64,000 bases of DNA from Enterobacteriaceae bacterium LSJC7. GTDB lineage: Bacteria > Pseudomonadota > Gammaproteobacteria > Enterobacterales > Enterobacteriaceae. A program made the translations under genes and the position numbers. Below are positions 46,511-55,387 of this stretch, in pieces. The stretch spans positions 248,001 through 312,000 of the forward strand of contig AMFN01000004.1 in NCBI GenBank assembly GCA_000302695.1, given 5' to 3'. Positions within the stretch are counted from its first letter, which is position 1, and every line of letters starts with the position of its first letter. The notes beneath the pieces were generated by a model, which had not been told where the DNA came from, made no database searches, and saw only the letters and a program-made list of their open reading frames with translations.

Positions 46511-46534
46511 ACATGACATATTACTATGTCATGT
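46511..46534. repeat. perfect 10-bp inverted repeat
   Basis: ACATGACATA and TATGTCATGT are separated by TTAC (46511-46534). It is a candidate operator, or a hairpin, about 190 bases upstream of the orphan gene and about 125 bases downstream of the yhaK stop. Confidence 0.75.
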
Positions 46535-46658
46535 TAAATTTTTTATAGTGCTGGTTTCAGATTGTGCTTAATTGGTGGGCGGATCATGTTATTAGCCGCC
46601 TGGCTTTCAGGCAATTAGCAACGATTTCTCCTGTCAGCCTGGTACGGCTAATACACTC

Positions 46659-47360
46659 TCACATCGGCAAATCAATCAGCAGCGCGCGCAACGGGCTGTC
46701 GGCCACCAGCGTCAACGTGGATTCATCGCGGATAAACGCACCGTCGCCGCAGGTCAGCGCGGCTTTTTCTTCAGCCCCGGTTTCGGCGTGAACGCGGCCA
46801 TGAATAGACTGCAAATAAGCGCGCGGACCGTGCAGACGAAAGTCCAGGCGCTCGCCTTCGTTGAGCATCACGTGATGCACCCACACCTGCTGGCGCAGCA
46901 CCAGGCTGCCCTGTGCGCCGTCGGGCGAGGCAATCAGCTGGCGCTGGTTATCGCACAGCGCAAATTTTTGCACCGGCGCGTTTTCGCGCTCCGGGCAGGC
47001 ATCCAGCCACAGCTGCATGCGCGTCAGCGGCTGTGTTTTGCTCAGATTGTGCTCGCTGTAGCTCACGCCCGGCTGGGTGGCGAGCAGCAATACCTCGCCC
47101 GCTTTGGTCTGCACGTGGTTACCTTCGCTGTCGCGGTACTCGGCTTCGCCGTCGAGAATGAGATTGAGAATATCGACTTTAGGATAGGTGCGCGGCTGGA
47201 ACGCCGCACCCGGGGCCAGCACTTCCTGGTTGAGCACTCGCAACGAGGCGTAGCCCAGCAGCTTTGGGTCAAAGTAGTGACCGAAGGAGAACGTATAGCG
47301 GGCCTGGAGCCAGCCATAGTCGGCTTTCCCGCACTGTTCGGCTGTTCTTGGCGTAATCAT
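46659..47360 (-). CDS. yhaK: pirin-family protein YhaK
   Basis: A 233-residue bicupin of the pirin-related (quercetinase-like) family, matching E. coli YhaK in length. YhaK has been described as redox-sensitive. The first cupin shows VDILNLILDGEAEYRDSEGN, the second a DFRLHGPRAYLQSIHGRV region. It is divergent from the LysR gene yhaJ (105 bases apart), which may control it. Confidence 0.93.
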   Translation of the reverse strand: MITPRTAEQCGKADYGWLQARYTFSFGHYFDPKLLGYASLRVLNQEVLAPGAAFQPRTYPKVDILNLILDGEAEYRDSEGNHVQTKAGEVLLLATQPGVSYSEHNLSKTQPLTRMQLWLDACPERENAPVQKFALCDNQRQLIASPDGAQGSLVLRQQVWVHHVMLNEGERLDFRLHGPRAYLQSIHGRVHAETGAEEKAALTCGDGAFIRDESTLTLVADSPLRALLIDLPM

Positions 47361-47465
47361 TTGACCTTACCTCTTTTTACACTTACTCAATGGTAAGTAA
47401 CTGGACGGCGTATTGTTAGCCAGTTAATCTGCTCGCTATATTCAAAATTACTGAATGAGAGCGAA

Positions 47466-48362
47466 ATGGCGAAAGAAAGAGCACTGACGCTGGAAGCGTT
47501 GCGCGTCATGGATGCAATCGACCGGCGCGGCAGTTTCGCGGCGGCGGCAGATGAGCTGGGGCGCGTGCCTTCGGCTCTGAGCTATACCATGCAAAAGCTT
47601 GAGGAAGAGCTGGACGTGGTCCTGTTTGACCGTTCTGGTCACCGCACCAAATTCACCAACGTCGGGCGCATGTTGCTGGAGCGTGGTCGTGTGCTGCTGG
47701 AAGCCGCTGACAAGCTTACCACCGACGCCGAAGCGCTGGCGCGCGGCTGGGAAACCCATCTCACTATCGTCACCGAGGCGCTGGTGCCGCCCACCGAGTT
47801 TTATCCGCTCATTGAACGGCTTGCTGCCAAGGCCGACACCCAGCTTGCCATCCTCACTGAGGTGCTGGCCGGTGCCTGGGAGCGGCTGGAGCAGGGCAAA
47901 GCCGATATCGTGATTGCCCCGGACCTTCACTTTCGCTCTTCAACGGAAATCAACTCTCGCAAACTGTATAAGATGATGAGCGTGTATGTGGCGGCACCTG
48001 ACCATCCTATCCATCAGGAGCCGGAGCCGCTGTCTGAGGTGACAAGGGTGAAATACCGCGGTGTGGCGGTGGCGGATACCGCGCGCGAGCGCCCGGTGCT
48101 CACCGTGCAGCTGCTCGACAAGCAGCCGCGTATGACGGTCAGCAGTATGGAAGATAAGCGCCAGGCGTTGCTGGCAGGCCTTGGCGTTGCCACCATGCCG
48201 TACCCGATGGTGGAGCGCGATATCGCCGAAGGCCGCCTGCGCGTGGTAAGCCCGGAATCCACCTCGGAAATCGACATCATCATGGCGTGGCGTCGCGACA
48301 GCATGGGTGAAGCCAAATCCTGGTGCCTGCGCGAAATTCCGAAGCTGTTTAACGGGCGCTAA
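47466..48362 (+). CDS. yhaJ: LysR-family regulator YhaJ
   Basis: A 298-residue LysR-type regulator. The N-terminal HTH is seen in RGSFAAAADELGRVPSALSY (about residues 20-40). E. coli YhaJ activates yhaK and yqjF and responds to aromatic compounds such as dinitrotoluene breakdown products. Both presumed targets are nearby in this window. Its 3' end overlaps convergent yhaH by 14 bases. Confidence 0.92.
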   Translation: MAKERALTLEALRVMDAIDRRGSFAAAADELGRVPSALSYTMQKLEEELDVVLFDRSGHRTKFTNVGRMLLERGRVLLEAADKLTTDAEALARGWETHLTIVTEALVPPTEFYPLIERLAAKADTQLAILTEVLAGAWERLEQGKADIVIAPDLHFRSSTEINSRKLYKMMSVYVAAPDHPIHQEPEPLSEVTRVKYRGVAVADTARERPVLTVQLLDKQPRMTVSSMEDKRQALLAGLGVATMPYPMVERDIAEGRLRVVSPESTSEIDIIMAWRRDSMGEAKSWCLREIPKLFNGR

Positions 48363-48741
48363 TACGTCTGCGCGGCGGCGGCGCTTGCAGCGGGTCAGGA
48401 CCGTAGCGGTTCTCGCCCTCGGTGCCGCGCTGGCAGTTAAACAGAATAATGATTATCCAGCCCACGACCGGAATGATGATGAGCAGCAGCCACCAGGCGG
48501 AGCGGTCGGTGTCGTGCAGGCGGCGAAACTGCACCGCCCACCACGGCAAAAAGATAAGCACGCCGTAAATCGTGGTCAGCACGCCACTTTCACCTACCAG
48601 TCGCCAGCCAATTAGTCGGTCTGCCACGCCCAGTACGAAAGCGAACACCATATTCACCACAATAAACATCCAGTATTCGGTGCGGCGGGCGCGGCCGTTA
48701 AAGCCGATATAGTTGTGTAAGACTTCCAGATACCAGTTCAT
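48349..48741 (-). CDS. yhaH: DUF805 inner-membrane protein, YhaH type
   Basis: A 130-residue DUF805 protein with four hydrophobic segments. The signature GRARRTEYWMF near residue 18 and FRRLHDTDRSAWWLLL near residue 73 are diagnostic. The closest of the two E. coli paralogues in this region is YhaH rather than YhaI; only one copy is present here. The C-terminus is extended with a PPPRRR tail compared with E. coli. Its function is unknown. Confidence 0.85.
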   Translation of the reverse strand: MNWYLEVLHNYIGFNGRARRTEYWMFIVVNMVFAFVLGVADRLIGWRLVGESGVLTTIYGVLIFLPWWAVQFRRLHDTDRSAWWLLLIIIPVVGWIIIILFNCQRGTEGENRYGPDPLQAPPPRRRISAR

Positions 48742-48846
48742 CTACGCCCTCCTTCGCGGTTAATCACTTGTTTTTTAAGCGAGCGCAGTTAAAAGCATAG
48801 TTCAGGTAAGCGAAAAACGAGAACGGGCGGCCATAGCCGCCGCAGG

Positions 48847-49833
48847 TTAGCCGAAGCGGGCGTCACGACCGTGTGGCGCGTCCAGGTCCTGGTGCGGCCC
48901 GGTTGAGATAATGCCGGTCGGGTTAATGGTTTTATGGCTGCGGTAATAATGATTGCGGATGTGGTCAATATTCACCGTTTCTGCAATGCCCGGCAGCTGA
49001 TAGATATCGCGCAGGAAGCCGTAAAGATTGGGATAGTCGCTGATGCGATAGCGGTCGCACTTAAAGTGCGTCACGTAGACCGGGTCAAAGCGCACAAGCG
49101 TGGTCCACAGGCGGATATCGGCTTCAGTCAGGCTGTTGCCGGTCAGGTAACGGTGGCGGTCGAGCAACTCTTCAAGGCGCGCCAGCGAATGAAACACGCT
49201 TTCTACCGCTTCATCATACGCCTGCTGGCTGGTAGCAAACCCGGCTTTGTACACGCCATTATTCACCGTGTTGTAAATCCACTCGTTCAGTTCATCAATT
49301 TTCGGGCGCAGCGCCTGCGGGTAGTAGTCACCCGCGCGCGCACCGTGGGCATCAAACGCGCTGTTAAACATGCGGATGATTTCTGCCGACTCGTTACTGA
49401 CAATGGTGTTACGCTCTTTATCCCACAGCACCGGCACCGTGACGCGCCCGCTGTAGTCAGGCATTGCCTGGGTGTAGAGCTGCCAGAGAAAGTCGTGGTG
49501 ATACAGCGCATCGCCGGTAGCGCCCGGGAAGTCACTGCCAAAGGTCCAGCCGTTTTCCAGCATCAGCGGGTGCACCACGCTGACGGGAATTAACGCTTCC
49601 AGGCCTTTGAGTTTGCGCATGATTAACGTGCGGTGCGCCCACGGACAGGCGAGCGAGACATACAGATGATAACGGTCTTTTTGCGCCGCAAAGCCACCTT
49701 CACCAGACGGGCCGGGCGCGCCATCTGCCGTTAACCAGTTGCGAAACGCCGCTGCCGAACGCTCAAAGCGCCCGCCGGTAGATTTGGTGTCATACCATGC
49801 GTCCTGCCAGACGCCGTCAACAAGCAGTCCCAT
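48847..49833 (-). CDS. yqjG: glutathionyl-hydroquinone reductase YqjG
   Basis: A 328-residue xi-class glutathione transferase. It reduces glutathionyl-hydroquinones, releasing hydroquinone and oxidised glutathione. The catalytic Cys63 is in SLACPWAHRT, as in E. coli. A thioredoxin-like N-terminal half and a helical C-terminal GST domain follow. It is downstream of yqjF in the same direction. Confidence 0.95.
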   Translation of the reverse strand: MGLLVDGVWQDAWYDTKSTGGRFERSAAAFRNWLTADGAPGPSGEGGFAAQKDRYHLYVSLACPWAHRTLIMRKLKGLEALIPVSVVHPLMLENGWTFGSDFPGATGDALYHHDFLWQLYTQAMPDYSGRVTVPVLWDKERNTIVSNESAEIIRMFNSAFDAHGARAGDYYPQALRPKIDELNEWIYNTVNNGVYKAGFATSQQAYDEAVESVFHSLARLEELLDRHRYLTGNSLTEADIRLWTTLVRFDPVYVTHFKCDRYRISDYPNLYGFLRDIYQLPGIAETVNIDHIRNHYYRSHKTINPTGIISTGPHQDLDAPHGRDARFG

Positions 49834-49907
49834 GTCTCTCTCCTGTTGTTAGCAAATGCGAAACCCGGCGCAATGGCCGGGTTGGACTCAGACTGAGTAT
49901 AGAAGGC

Positions 49908-50300
49908 TTACCAGTTTTTATTGAGCACGCGGTCAATACTGAATTTGCCCGGGCCAGTAAGGAACAGTAACAGGTAGCCACCGGCAATGGTCATATTTTT
50001 CATGAACATCAGTGAGTTCATGCCCTCTGCGAAGTTGGTGTGAAACAGCAGCGCTGTCATCAGGGTGAAGACTGCGGTAAAGAGGGCGGTAGTCCGCGTC
50101 AAAAAGCCAAACAGGATGGCGAGACCGCCGCCAAACTCCAGCAGAATGGTCAGTGGCAGCAGCGCGCCAGGTACGCCCATTGCCTGCATGTATTGCTGAG
50201 TACCTTCATAGCCAGTAATTTTGCCCCAGCCTGCAACGATAAACAGAATTGGCATCAGAATGCGTGCTACCAGAATGCCAACATCTTCGAATTTTTTCAT
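49908..50300 (-). CDS. yqjF: DoxX-family membrane protein YqjF
   Basis: A 130-residue inner-membrane protein with four hydrophobic segments of the DoxX/DoxD family, the same length as E. coli YqjF. E. coli yqjF is induced by dinitrotoluene derivatives through YhaJ, whose gene lies nearby here. It is followed by yqjG after 74 bases that contain a GC hairpin (about 49862-49884). It is the last gene of the block colinear with the E. coli 71-minute region. Confidence 0.92.
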   Translation of the reverse strand: MKKFEDVGILVARILMPILFIVAGWGKITGYEGTQQYMQAMGVPGALLPLTILLEFGGGLAILFGFLTRTTALFTAVFTLMTALLFHTNFAEGMNSLMFMKNMTIAGGYLLLFLTGPGKFSIDRVLNKNW

Positions 50301-50490
50301 TTTAATGCTCCAGCGTGAAAGACGGATGGCCAGTGGCCAGTTCGTTAATAAACCTGCGTACAGTCCGGGCTTTCCGGCTGTCTCGCTCGATGGGCAGGAT
50401 AATAAAGTGAGTGGATTGAGATTGTTAGCAAGGAAAACTGTAAATCTTGTTCAGTGGTTTTGAATTAGCGGGCGGGGCGCTGCGGGCAAT

Positions 50491-50517
50491 AAAAAAGGCC
50501 GCACCAGGCGGCCTTTT
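50491..50517 (-). terminator. rho-independent terminator of yjgR
   Basis: On the minus strand, stem AAGGCCGC/GCGGCCTT with a short loop is followed by six T residues, 15 bases past the yjgR stop. Confidence 0.88.
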
Positions 50518-50531
50518 GGGGACGATATCAA

Positions 50532-52034
50532 TCAGCGTTTGCGCCCGCCCATCAGGTTGCCGAGCACGCCGCGGATAAGCTGGTTGGTTATCTGGCGGGC
50601 CGCACTTTTGGCCGCGTTCTGCACCAGACCATCTTTCTTACCACCGCGTGGGCCGGTGGTCCCGAACAGAATATCCTTCAGTCCGCCGAGAATGCCGTCA
50701 TCCACCGCGACTTCTTTGCCTTTAGCCTGCGGTGCATTGGCTTGCTCGGTGGTGGTTTGCGCCGCTTTTTGCAGCATCTCGTAGGCCGATTCACGGTCAA
50801 CGGCATCTTCGTATTTGCCATACAGCGTTGAGTTGTTGATAAGACCGTTGCGCTCGCTGGCACTTACCGGCCCCATGCGTGAGCACGGCGCAATCACCAT
50901 CGCGCGCTCAACAACGCTCGGGCTGCCTTTCTCATCAAGAAACGAAATCAGCGCCTCACCGGTGCCCAGTTCCTGGATAGCCGTTTCGGTGTTGAACGCC
51001 GGGTTGGCGCGCATGGTCTGGGCGGCGGTTTTCACCGCTTTCTGATCTTTTGGCGTGAAGGCGCGTAGCGCGTGCTGCACGCGGTTACCCAGCTGGCCCA
51101 GTACGTTATCCGGGATGTCTGACGGGTTCTGGGACACAAAGTAAATGCCCACGCCTTTAGAACGAATCAGGCGCACCACCTGCTCAATTTTATCGAGCAG
51201 CACCTGCGGGGCGTCGTTAAACAGCAGGTGCGCTTCGTCAAAGAAGAACACCAGCTTCGGTTTGTCGAGGTCACCGGCTTCCGGCAGGCGCTCGTAAAGC
51301 TCAGAGAGCATCCACAAGAGGCTTGCGGAATACAGCTTTGGCATCTGGTAGAGCTTTTCAGCGGCCAGGATGTTGATAACGCCTTTGCCGTTGGCATCGG
51401 TACGCATCCAGTCCTGGATATCGAGCATCGGCTCGCCAAAGAAGTACGGCGCACCTTCCTGCTCCAGCGCCAGCAGGCCGCGCTGAATGGCACCGACTGA
51501 GGCGCTGCTGATGTTGCCGTACTGGTTCTGGAATGATTTGGCGTTATCGCCAATGTACTGGGTGATGGCGCGCAGGTCTTTAAAATCAAGCAGCAGCAGG
51601 CCCTGGTCGTCGGCCACGCGGAAGATAATCTGTAACACGCCGCTTTGTACGTCGTTAAGGTTCAGCAGGCGCGAGAGCAGAAGCGGCCCCAGGTCAGAAA
51701 CGGTGGCGCGCAGCGGGTGGCCTTTCTCGCCAAAAATATCCCACAGCACCACCGGGTTGGCGTGGGGCTGCCAGTCGGTCACGCCGATTTTCTCAAGCCT
51801 TGCCTGGAGTTTTTCAGAAGACTCGCCGGTTTCGGCAATACCGGTGAGGTCGCCCTTCACGTCGGCCATAAACACCGGCACGCCAATCTCAGAGAACGAT
51901 TCTGCGAGCTTTTGCAGCGTAACGGTTTTGCCGGTACCGGTAGCACCGGTGATAAGCCCGTGGCGGTTAGCCATGGAGGGCTGTAAAAAGAGTTGTTTTT
52001 CGGCAGTGCGTGCTATCAACAGTGGGGCAGTCAT
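50532..52034 (-). CDS. yjgR: HerA-like ATPase (DUF853) YjgR
   Basis: A 500-residue P-loop ATPase of the HerA/FtsK-related DUF853 family, the same length as E. coli YjgR. Walker A is GATGTGKT (30-37) and Walker B is [13 protein letters not shown]. The role is unknown; relatives are DNA translocases. The C-terminus is basic and glycine-rich (GNLMGGRKR). The ATG at 52034 gives the standard start. In E. coli the gene lies near idn and ahr at about 96-97 minutes, so synteny switches here. Confidence 0.93.
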   Translation of the reverse strand: MTAPLLIARTAEKQLFLQPSMANRHGLITGATGTGKTVTLQKLAESFSEIGVPVFMADVKGDLTGIAETGESSEKLQARLEKIGVTDWQPHANPVVLWDIFGEKGHPLRATVSDLGPLLLSRLLNLNDVQSGVLQIIFRVADDQGLLLLDFKDLRAITQYIGDNAKSFQNQYGNISSASVGAIQRGLLALEQEGAPYFFGEPMLDIQDWMRTDANGKGVINILAAEKLYQMPKLYSASLLWMLSELYERLPEAGDLDKPKLVFFFDEAHLLFNDAPQVLLDKIEQVVRLIRSKGVGIYFVSQNPSDIPDNVLGQLGNRVQHALRAFTPKDQKAVKTAAQTMRANPAFNTETAIQELGTGEALISFLDEKGSPSVVERAMVIAPCSRMGPVSASERNGLINNSTLYGKYEDAVDRESAYEMLQKAAQTTTEQANAPQAKGKEVAVDDGILGGLKDILFGTTGPRGGKKDGLVQNAAKSAARQITNQLIRGVLGNLMGGRKR

Positions 52035-52252
52035 TATCAGGTTTCCTTGCGTAGAATCAGTCCATTCAGGCACAGTGCGTTATAGCAGCCTTTGTTCGTC
52101 TGCGCGATGGCTGCGGCAGTGATGAGTACCTGAGGAATGACAGGGATTATATGATAGTAGCAACGTTTCGCCTTGCGTAAATTGCTCTGATTCTGACGCG
52201 CCACACAGCACGCGCTATGCTTTGGCTGTGGCTTACTTACAACAGGGAACCT

Positions 52253-53896
52253 ATGTCCAGATTCTTTCTTAACTCTCGCGAAAGCCTGGTGAACGACGCC
52301 ATTGAGGGCGTTATCCTCTCCTCGCCGTATGCCAACCTCGTTAAACTCGATATTGATCCCGCCATTCGCGTTGTGGTGCGCAGTGACTGGGATAAAAGCC
52401 GCGTAGCGGTGATTTCCGGCGGCGGTGCCGGGCATGAACCAGCGCACGTCGGCTTTGTGGGTAAAGGCATGTTGACGGCAGCGGTGTGTGGCGACCTGTT
52501 TGCCTCGCCGAGCGTGGACGCGGTGTTTAACGCCATTGTTGCCGTGACCGGCGATCGCGGCTGCCTGCTGATTGTCAAAAACTACACCGGCGATCGCCTC
52601 AACTTTGGCCTGGCGGCCGAGAAGGCCCGTAGCCGTGGGTTAAAAGTGGAGATGGTGATTGTTGGTGACGACATTGCGCTGCCGGACAACAAGCAGCCGC
52701 GCGGCATTGGCGGCACGGCAATGGTGCATAAAATTGCCGGTCATGCCGCCGAGTTTGGGCGCTCGCTGGATGAAGTGCTTAAGATAACCCAGCAGGCCTG
52801 CGAGAACATCTTCAGTCTGGGGGTTGCGATGCGCACCTGTAGCCTGCCGGAAGGTGGCGATAAGGAAGAACGCATCCATTCGGGCCAGGTGGAGCTGGGC
52901 CTGGGTATTCACGGTGAGCCAGGCGCCAGCATCATGAAGACCCGCAACAGCGCCAAAATTGTGGGTGAGATGGTCAAACGCCTGTGCAAAGCGGCAGGCA
53001 AAGAGGCGCGGCTGGCGGTGATGGTCAACAACCTTGGCGGCACCTCCGAACTGGAGATGGGGCTGATTGTGGCGGAAATCGTGCGCTCGCCGCTGCACGG
53101 CCAGATTGATTTTTTGATTGGCCCGGCGACGATGGTTAGCTCGCTTGATATGAAAGGTTTTTCGCTCTCGGTCATTCGCCTGAACGATGCCTTTACCGAG
53201 GCGCTACAGGCCAGTGTGCAGGCAATGGGCTGGCGGCCGCTGGTGCCGTTTGCACCTGCGCTCACGCAAAAGGTGCAGGCCATTCGCGACAGCGTGGAGG
53301 CAAAGCCATCAGCCAATGCGAAAACGGGCGCCATGGTGAAGGCCGTGACCGGCACGTTGATTGACCTTGAAAGCGAACTGAATGCGCTGGATGCCAAAGT
53401 GGGCGACGGCGATACCGGCTCTACCTTTGCCCTGGGCGCACGCGATATCGCTAAACTGCTGAGCGAGAAAAAGCTGCCGCTGAAAGAGCCTGCGGCATTA
53501 CTGCTGCTGGCGGGCGAACGGCTGGCAACGGTGATGGGCGGCTCCAGCGGTGTGCTGATGTCGATTTTCTTCACCGCCGCAGGCCAGAAGCTTACCGAAG
53601 ACGCAACGCTTGCGGACGCGCTGCTGGCCGGGCTTGCGCAGATGAAGCACTATGGCGGCGCAGATCTCGGTGACAGAACGCTGATTGATGCCCTGCAACC
53701 GGCGCTGGAAGCGCTGAAGAAGAAAGACCTGGCCGCAGCGGCCAAAGCGGCGCAGAAGGGCGCGGACGCCACCGCGAAAATGGGCAAAGCCAACGCCGGG
53801 CGCTCGTCTTATGTGGGCAGCGACAACCTGGCAGGCGTGAAAGACCCCGGTGCCGTGGCGGTGGCAGCGGTGTTTGCCGCGCTGGCGAAAGGGTAA
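52253..53896 (+). CDS. ATP-dependent dihydroxyacetone kinase (DhaK-DhaL fusion)
   Basis: A 547-residue single-chain kinase phosphorylating dihydroxyacetone with ATP, of the Citrobacter DhaK type rather than the PTS-dependent three-subunit type. The N-terminal K domain (about 1-335) binds substrate covalently through His220 in GLGIHGEPG. The C-terminal L domain (about 365-547) binds Mg-ATP with the aspartates of DAKVGDGDTGST. An Ala/Pro-rich linker joins them. The start at 52253 follows CAGGGAA. No glycerol dehydrogenase is beside it, so it acts as a stand-alone kinase here. Confidence 0.92.
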   Translation: MSRFFLNSRESLVNDAIEGVILSSPYANLVKLDIDPAIRVVVRSDWDKSRVAVISGGGAGHEPAHVGFVGKGMLTAAVCGDLFASPSVDAVFNAIVAVTGDRGCLLIVKNYTGDRLNFGLAAEKARSRGLKVEMVIVGDDIALPDNKQPRGIGGTAMVHKIAGHAAEFGRSLDEVLKITQQACENIFSLGVAMRTCSLPEGGDKEERIHSGQVELGLGIHGEPGASIMKTRNSAKIVGEMVKRLCKAAGKEARLAVMVNNLGGTSELEMGLIVAEIVRSPLHGQIDFLIGPATMVSSLDMKGFSLSVIRLNDAFTEALQASVQAMGWRPLVPFAPALTQKVQAIRDSVEAKPSANAKTGAMVKAVTGTLIDLESELNALDAKVGDGDTGSTFALGARDIAKLLSEKKLPLKEPAALLLLAGERLATVMGGSSGVLMSIFFTAAGQKLTEDATLADALLAGLAQMKHYGGADLGDRTLIDALQPALEALKKKDLAAAAKAAQKGADATAKMGKANAGRSSYVGSDNLAGVKDPGAVAVAAVFAALAKG

Positions 53897-54072
53897 GGCG
53901 AGGGCATAGCCGGAGGCTGGCTTTGGGAATCATGAGGCAGTGTTAGTGGACGTCTTGAAGACGACAGATAACCCGGCAGGTTTACGTCTACTACCCGTCA
54001 GTTGAGCCTGTATTACTGTGCTTAAAAGAGGAAAGTGAAGGCGTCAGGATTGTAGAGCGGTTTTCTTCCTCA

Positions 54073-54094
54073 AAGGCCCGAGCTATCGGGCCTT
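54073..54094. terminator. hairpin between dihydroxyacetone kinase and ahr
   Basis: A perfect 9-bp stem (54073-54081 with 54086-54094) has a 4-base loop. The T tract is poor on both strands. It sits in the 253-base gap between the two convergent genes, where nothing else is seen. Confidence 0.5.
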
Positions 54095-54149
54095 ATCTCT
54101 TTAAGCGGCCAGCGTTACCGCTTACAGCGGCATTTTCATGCTCACGGCA

Positions 54150-55169
54150 TCAAAAATCGGCTTTCAGCACCACGCGATAGCGCGCTTTGCCGTCGCGTAC
54201 GTGTTGCAGCGCGTCGTTGATGCGCGACATCGGGAACTCTTCAGTCTGCGGCGTAACGTGTGCGCGTGAGGCGAACTTCATCAGCTTGCGCAGTTCAGAC
54301 GGGTTACCGGTTGCCGAGCCAGAAATACTGCGGTCACCGCCAATAAGCTTCATGGCCGGAACTTCAAACGGCTTCATCACCGCGCCCACAGTGTGGAACT
54401 TGCCGCCCGGTGCCAGCGCTTCAAAGTACGGCAGCCAGTCCAGGCTCACGTTCACGGTGTTGATGATAAGGTCAAACTGCCCGGCAAGGGCGGTGAGTGC
54501 CTGCGGATCGCGGCTGTTCACCACGCGGTCGGCACCCATTTGTTTAACTTCCTGCTCTTTGGACGGGTTTGAACTGAACGCGGTCACTTCCGCGCCCATC
54601 GCCCGCAGCAGTTTTATCGCGATGTGGCCCAGCCCGCCGATGCCAATCACGCCCACGCGGCTGGTGGCGGTAATCTGGTTAATCAGCAACGGTTTAAACA
54701 CCGTGATGCCGCCACACAACAGTGGGCCTGCGCTGGCGATGTCGATATCATCCGGCATTGGGATAACCCACTGCCAGTCAGCGCGGATTCTATCGGCAAA
54801 GCCGCCACGGCTCATGATGGTGGCGGTGCTACCTTCAAGGCAGTTTATCTGGTTGCCGCTGATGCAAGCATCGCAGTGGCCGCAGCTGCCGGAGGTCCAG
54901 CCGATACCCACGCGTTGACCCACTTTCAGCCCTTTGTCCTGCGCCGCCGTTCCCAGCGCATGTACGCGGCCAATCACTTCATGCCCGGCTACCAGCGGAT
55001 ACTGCGAGAAGCCCCATTCGTTGTCGATCATCGACAGATCTGAATGGCACACGCCGCAGTAGTCAACTTTGACCTCAACCGCCTCCGGGGCCAGCTCGCC
55101 TGCGTCGTACTCATACAGCTCAAGTTGCGCACCGGCTTTCGGGGCCGCGTAACTTTTAATGATGGTCAT
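54150..55169 (-). CDS. ahr: NADPH-dependent aldehyde reductase Ahr
   Basis: A 339-residue zinc-dependent alcohol dehydrogenase family enzyme (formerly YjgB) that reduces a broad range of aldehydes to alcohols with NADPH. It has the catalytic zinc ligands Cys in CGVCHSD and GHE in [10 protein letters not shown], the structural zinc cysteines in [16 protein letters not shown], and the nucleotide-binding GIGGLGHIA. It matches E. coli Ahr throughout. In E. coli it is next to leuX; here the hscC-djlC pair lies between. Confidence 0.95.
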   Translation of the reverse strand: MTIIKSYAAPKAGAQLELYEYDAGELAPEAVEVKVDYCGVCHSDLSMIDNEWGFSQYPLVAGHEVIGRVHALGTAAQDKGLKVGQRVGIGWTSGSCGHCDACISGNQINCLEGSTATIMSRGGFADRIRADWQWVIPMPDDIDIASAGPLLCGGITVFKPLLINQITATSRVGVIGIGGLGHIAIKLLRAMGAEVTAFSSNPSKEQEVKQMGADRVVNSRDPQALTALAGQFDLIINTVNVSLDWLPYFEALAPGGKFHTVGAVMKPFEVPAMKLIGGDRSISGSATGNPSELRKLMKFASRAHVTPQTEEFPMSRINDALQHVRDGKARYRVVLKADF

Positions 55170-55387
55170 CGGGATATCCTTTTATGGGTGATAACTTGTG
55201 CCAGTGTAATGCATATAGCGTAAACCAGATTGGAAGTGGGTGCGGTGTGGGTTGTGACTGGAGGCAGTGATTTAATACTGATAATCTGCTTATCCGAGCT
55301 GTAGATATAACAGCCGGTTTTTCACTGCCCGCCAGGAAGGCTGCGGGACTTTTATGCCGGTATGTTGCTGGTAACCAGGGAGGGACA

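Noticed and set aside
48820-48845. GC hairpin just after yqjG as a terminator.
   Set aside because: The 5-bp stem is weak and the nearest T run is several bases away.
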